From an uncultured Lachnospiraceae bacterium (GTDB lineage Bacteria; Bacillota; Clostridia; Lachnospirales; Lachnospiraceae), in assembly GCA_947168905.1 (NCBI GenBank), contig CAMVNR010000020.1:1-32624 (forward strand): a stretch of 32,624 nt of DNA, written 5' to 3'. Made by a program: the position numbers and the translations under genes. The notes below the pieces were generated by a model. It did not search any database, was not told where the DNA came from, and worked only from the letters and a program-made list of their open reading frames with translations. Positions 30,904-32,624 of the stretch are shown one piece after another. How positions within the stretch are numbered: the first letter of the stretch is position 1; each line of letters starts with the position of its first letter.

Positions 30904-32088
30904 TTACGGCGTCTCCTCCGAGCTTTCTTCAATGCGCGGAATCAGAATGTCGCTTTCTGTAATTTCGTCTTTTCCTTCCGGATCGGAGAACATTTTCCCG
31001 CAGGCCGAGCAGGTATAGTATTCCTCATTCCCCTCCGCGTCTTTGGTCGCTTCTTTTTTCTCCGTCTTCACAAGTTTATGGCCCGCTGCAGCGATCACCA
31101 GTTCCTTTTTGTCGGCAACCGGCTTTTCTGCCTTCTCATCCAGGAACAGTTCCTTACAGTTTTTGCAGCAATAATGAGCTTCTTCGCCGTCTTCTGTACA
31201 GCCGGGCTCCTTTTTCTCCACCTTCTCAAGATCATGCGGAAGCGTCGGAATGATCAGATCCCTGTCCGGATTTTCCACCTCCTCCTTCGCTTCGGCGTCA
31301 TAGAAATAGTGGTAGCAGATCGCGCATTTCCAGTGCTCCTTCACGCCGATCCTGCGGCAGGTCGGAAGCATCTCTTCGACGTGCGACAGCTGATGGCTGC
31401 CGTCGGACTCCAGGCTTGCAAGGTCCTCGACGCGCTCGGAGGCCGCCTCGTCCAGGAAGCACAGCCCGCAGACCTCACACTCATAATATGGCCTGATCAG
31501 TCCCCGTTCATTGCAGTCAATGACATCCGCGGGATGCAGCTTCAGTTTATGCCCGGCGGGCGGAATAACGATTTCTTCCGGCGACTCAATATACCGCGCT
31601 GCTCCTGCATCATAATAACAGGCTCCGCATCCGCTGCAGAGATAATATTCAAAATGTCCCGCTTCGGTGCAGGTCGGGAAAACGCCCGGGACAAGACTCA
31701 GCGAATGCACATGCGGCGGCGCGGTGGTTACTTCGGTGCTTTTCTCCTCTTCCGTGCTTTCGGAATCGTCTTCTGATCCGCTGCCGTCCGTTTCTTTGCC
31801 GGAATCGTCACGGTCTTCTCTTCCGCTTTCGTCTTCGTCCTTTGTATGCTCTGACACCGGGGAATTCTGTTTGTCATCCCCCGGCTTACCGCCGGTACTT
31901 TCCGGGGTTTCACTCTCCGGCGGTTCCTCCTCCGTCCCGGTACTTTCCACTGTGATTCGGCTCCCGCTTTCGGGCATGCTTTCGCTGCCGCTCTCTTCAT
32001 TCCTCCGTCCGGGACAGCCCGAGCAGGAGGAAAGGAGAAGGCAGAGAATAATAATCGGCAGAATTAGCCGGAGCCTGTGTTTCATCAT
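30904..32088 (-). CDS. Lipoprotein with five Cys/His repeats
   Basis: A 394-residue exported protein. A lipobox LSSC (Cys22) follows a hydrophobic signal segment, so it is lipid-anchored outside the membrane. Residues 25-125 are an acidic Ser/Glu/Asp/Thr spacer. From about 128, five repeats of about 50 residues follow the pattern H-x-L...C-T-x-x-G...Y-Y-x-C-x-x-C-G-x-x-[FY]-x-D...[VL]-I-P..GH. Each could hold a zinc ion through three Cys and a His, though repeat five (KEATKDAEG) has lost the first Cys. Such repeats are frequent in Clostridial surface proteins; their function is unknown. AAGGA precedes the ATG pair at 32088. A related broken gene lies just upstream. Confidence 0.82.
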   Translation of the reverse strand: MMKHRLRLILPIIILCLLLSSCSGCPGRRNEESGSESMPESGSRITVESTGTEEEPPESETPESTGGKPGDDKQNSPVSEHTKDEDESGREDRDDSGKETDGSGSEDDSESTEEEKSTEVTTAPPHVHSLSLVPGVFPTCTEAGHFEYYLCSGCGACYYDAGAARYIESPEEIVIPPAGHKLKLHPADVIDCNERGLIRPYYECEVCGLCFLDEAASERVEDLASLESDGSHQLSHVEEMLPTCRRIGVKEHWKCAICYHYFYDAEAKEEVENPDRDLIIPTLPHDLEKVEKKEPGCTEDGEEAHYCCKNCKELFLDEKAEKPVADKKELVIAAAGHKLVKTEKKEATKDAEGNEEYYTCSACGKMFSDPEGKDEITESDILIPRIEESSEETP

Positions 32089-32148
32089 ATAGTTTCCTTA
32101 CAGTTTAACTCTCTCTTTGTGTCATTTTTTGTGCCGGTTCAAAAACAA

Positions 32149-32624
32149 TCAACCCTTGGGATCCATGTAGAGCTGCTGGTGACATTTGGTGCACTCATAC
32201 AGATAACCGGGACCGGATGGGTTCGGAATCTTGTTTCCGCCGCCATCCGTGACAACCTGATAATCATGTATTGCAGATGGATCATATCCCGATCCATAAA
32301 AAGCTTCCTTTGGATATGCCGTTTTTGTTACCGTATCAACCCACTGATCACAATCTGAACAGTAATAGTGCTCCGTGATACTTCCGCAGGGTCCTGTAAA
32401 AGTTGAAACCTTTGTAGACAGATCATGTCCGGTTGGTGCAAGATAAACTTCCGCCGGCGTACACTCACTTCCCGCATACTCATCCCAGAAATATTTCCCG
32501 CACCTATTACACTCATAATGCTCTTTAATGCCGGGCGTTTCACACCCCATCATTGCAAGTCCAACTTTTTTTAGCTTCAATCACAAATCTTATGGGATAG
32601 AGGGTTACGGACATAGTCCTTCCT
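32149..32624 (-). pseudogene. Fragment of a second Cys/His-repeat surface protein, running off the window
   Basis: The frame from a TTG at 32580 encodes 143 residues of the same repeat type as the next gene: GIKEHYECNRCGKYFWDEYA, TEHYYCSDCDQWVD and YLYECTKCHQQLYMD. It begins in the middle of a repeat, lacks a signal peptide and has no ribosome binding site. An in-frame TGA lies directly before the TTG. A different frame is open from the window edge (TMSVTLYPIRFVIEAKK) and would join it if one base were removed from the seven-T run at 32566-32572. So it is a larger gene with a frameshift, or a sequencing error. It ends 60 bases before the intact lipoprotein, suggesting tandem paralogues. Confidence 0.55.

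Overview
The window looks like the chromosome of a moderately GC-rich anaerobic Firmicute, most likely a Lachnospiraceae-type Clostridium relative. The evidence is the gene set (butyrate kinase, a phosphotransacetylase, oligoendopeptidase F, two family-2 glycosidases, a Cthe_2159-type secreted protein, a YolD-like/Y-family polymerase pair), consensus sigma-A promoters with 17-bp spacers, strong AGGAGG ribosome binding sites and many U-tract terminators. I see no rRNA, tRNA, CRISPR array, phage module or transposase.

Layout. 1-2150: purine salvage operon (apt, NCS2 permease) on minus. 2170-4180: a small orphan gene with its own near-consensus promoter and an 11-bp inverted repeat at the predicted transcript start, a DUF937-like protein with a Lys/Ser tail, and a four-helix membrane protein with a Cys/His tail. 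4300-6500: sugar-type MFS transporter divergent from a glycerophosphodiesterase. 6600-8900: secreted Cthe_2159-like beta-helix protein and a small XRE regulator. 8958-11640: the most unusual unit, on minus, with its own promoter: a 47-codon stump of a Gfo/Idh/MocA oxidoreductase, a 238-residue protein carrying six copies of (V/I)YAGP plus a zinc ribbon, a radical SAM/SPASM enzyme coupled to it by a one-base stop/start overlap, and a rhomboid protease. This resembles a multi-core RiPP precursor with its maturase. 11730-15422: heterodimeric ABC exporter. 15620-17310: a small gene broken by two single-base homopolymer shifts, a nested inverted repeat over the metY promoter, and metY. 17364-20067: HAD-IIA phosphatase, YolD-like protein, Y-family polymerase.

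20070-20402 has no protein gene. It holds a strong plus-strand promoter followed by about 190 nt that folds on paper into a four-helix junction with GA-rich internal loops and has a competing alternative helix. It leads into a GH2 glycosidase with an 11-residue triplicated tail, whose last codons overlap a YlmH-type S4 RNA-binding protein. 23120-27316 carries pta, buk and pepF. A beta-glucuronidase (27460) follows, then guaB, and finally a lipoprotein with five Cys/His repeats next to a broken relative that runs off the window.

The two best leads are the YAGP-repeat/radical SAM/rhomboid operon and the structured leader at 20181-20366. Three apparent frameshifts (near 15763, 15831 and 32566) are all single extra bases in homopolymers, so sequencing error must be excluded before any biological reading.
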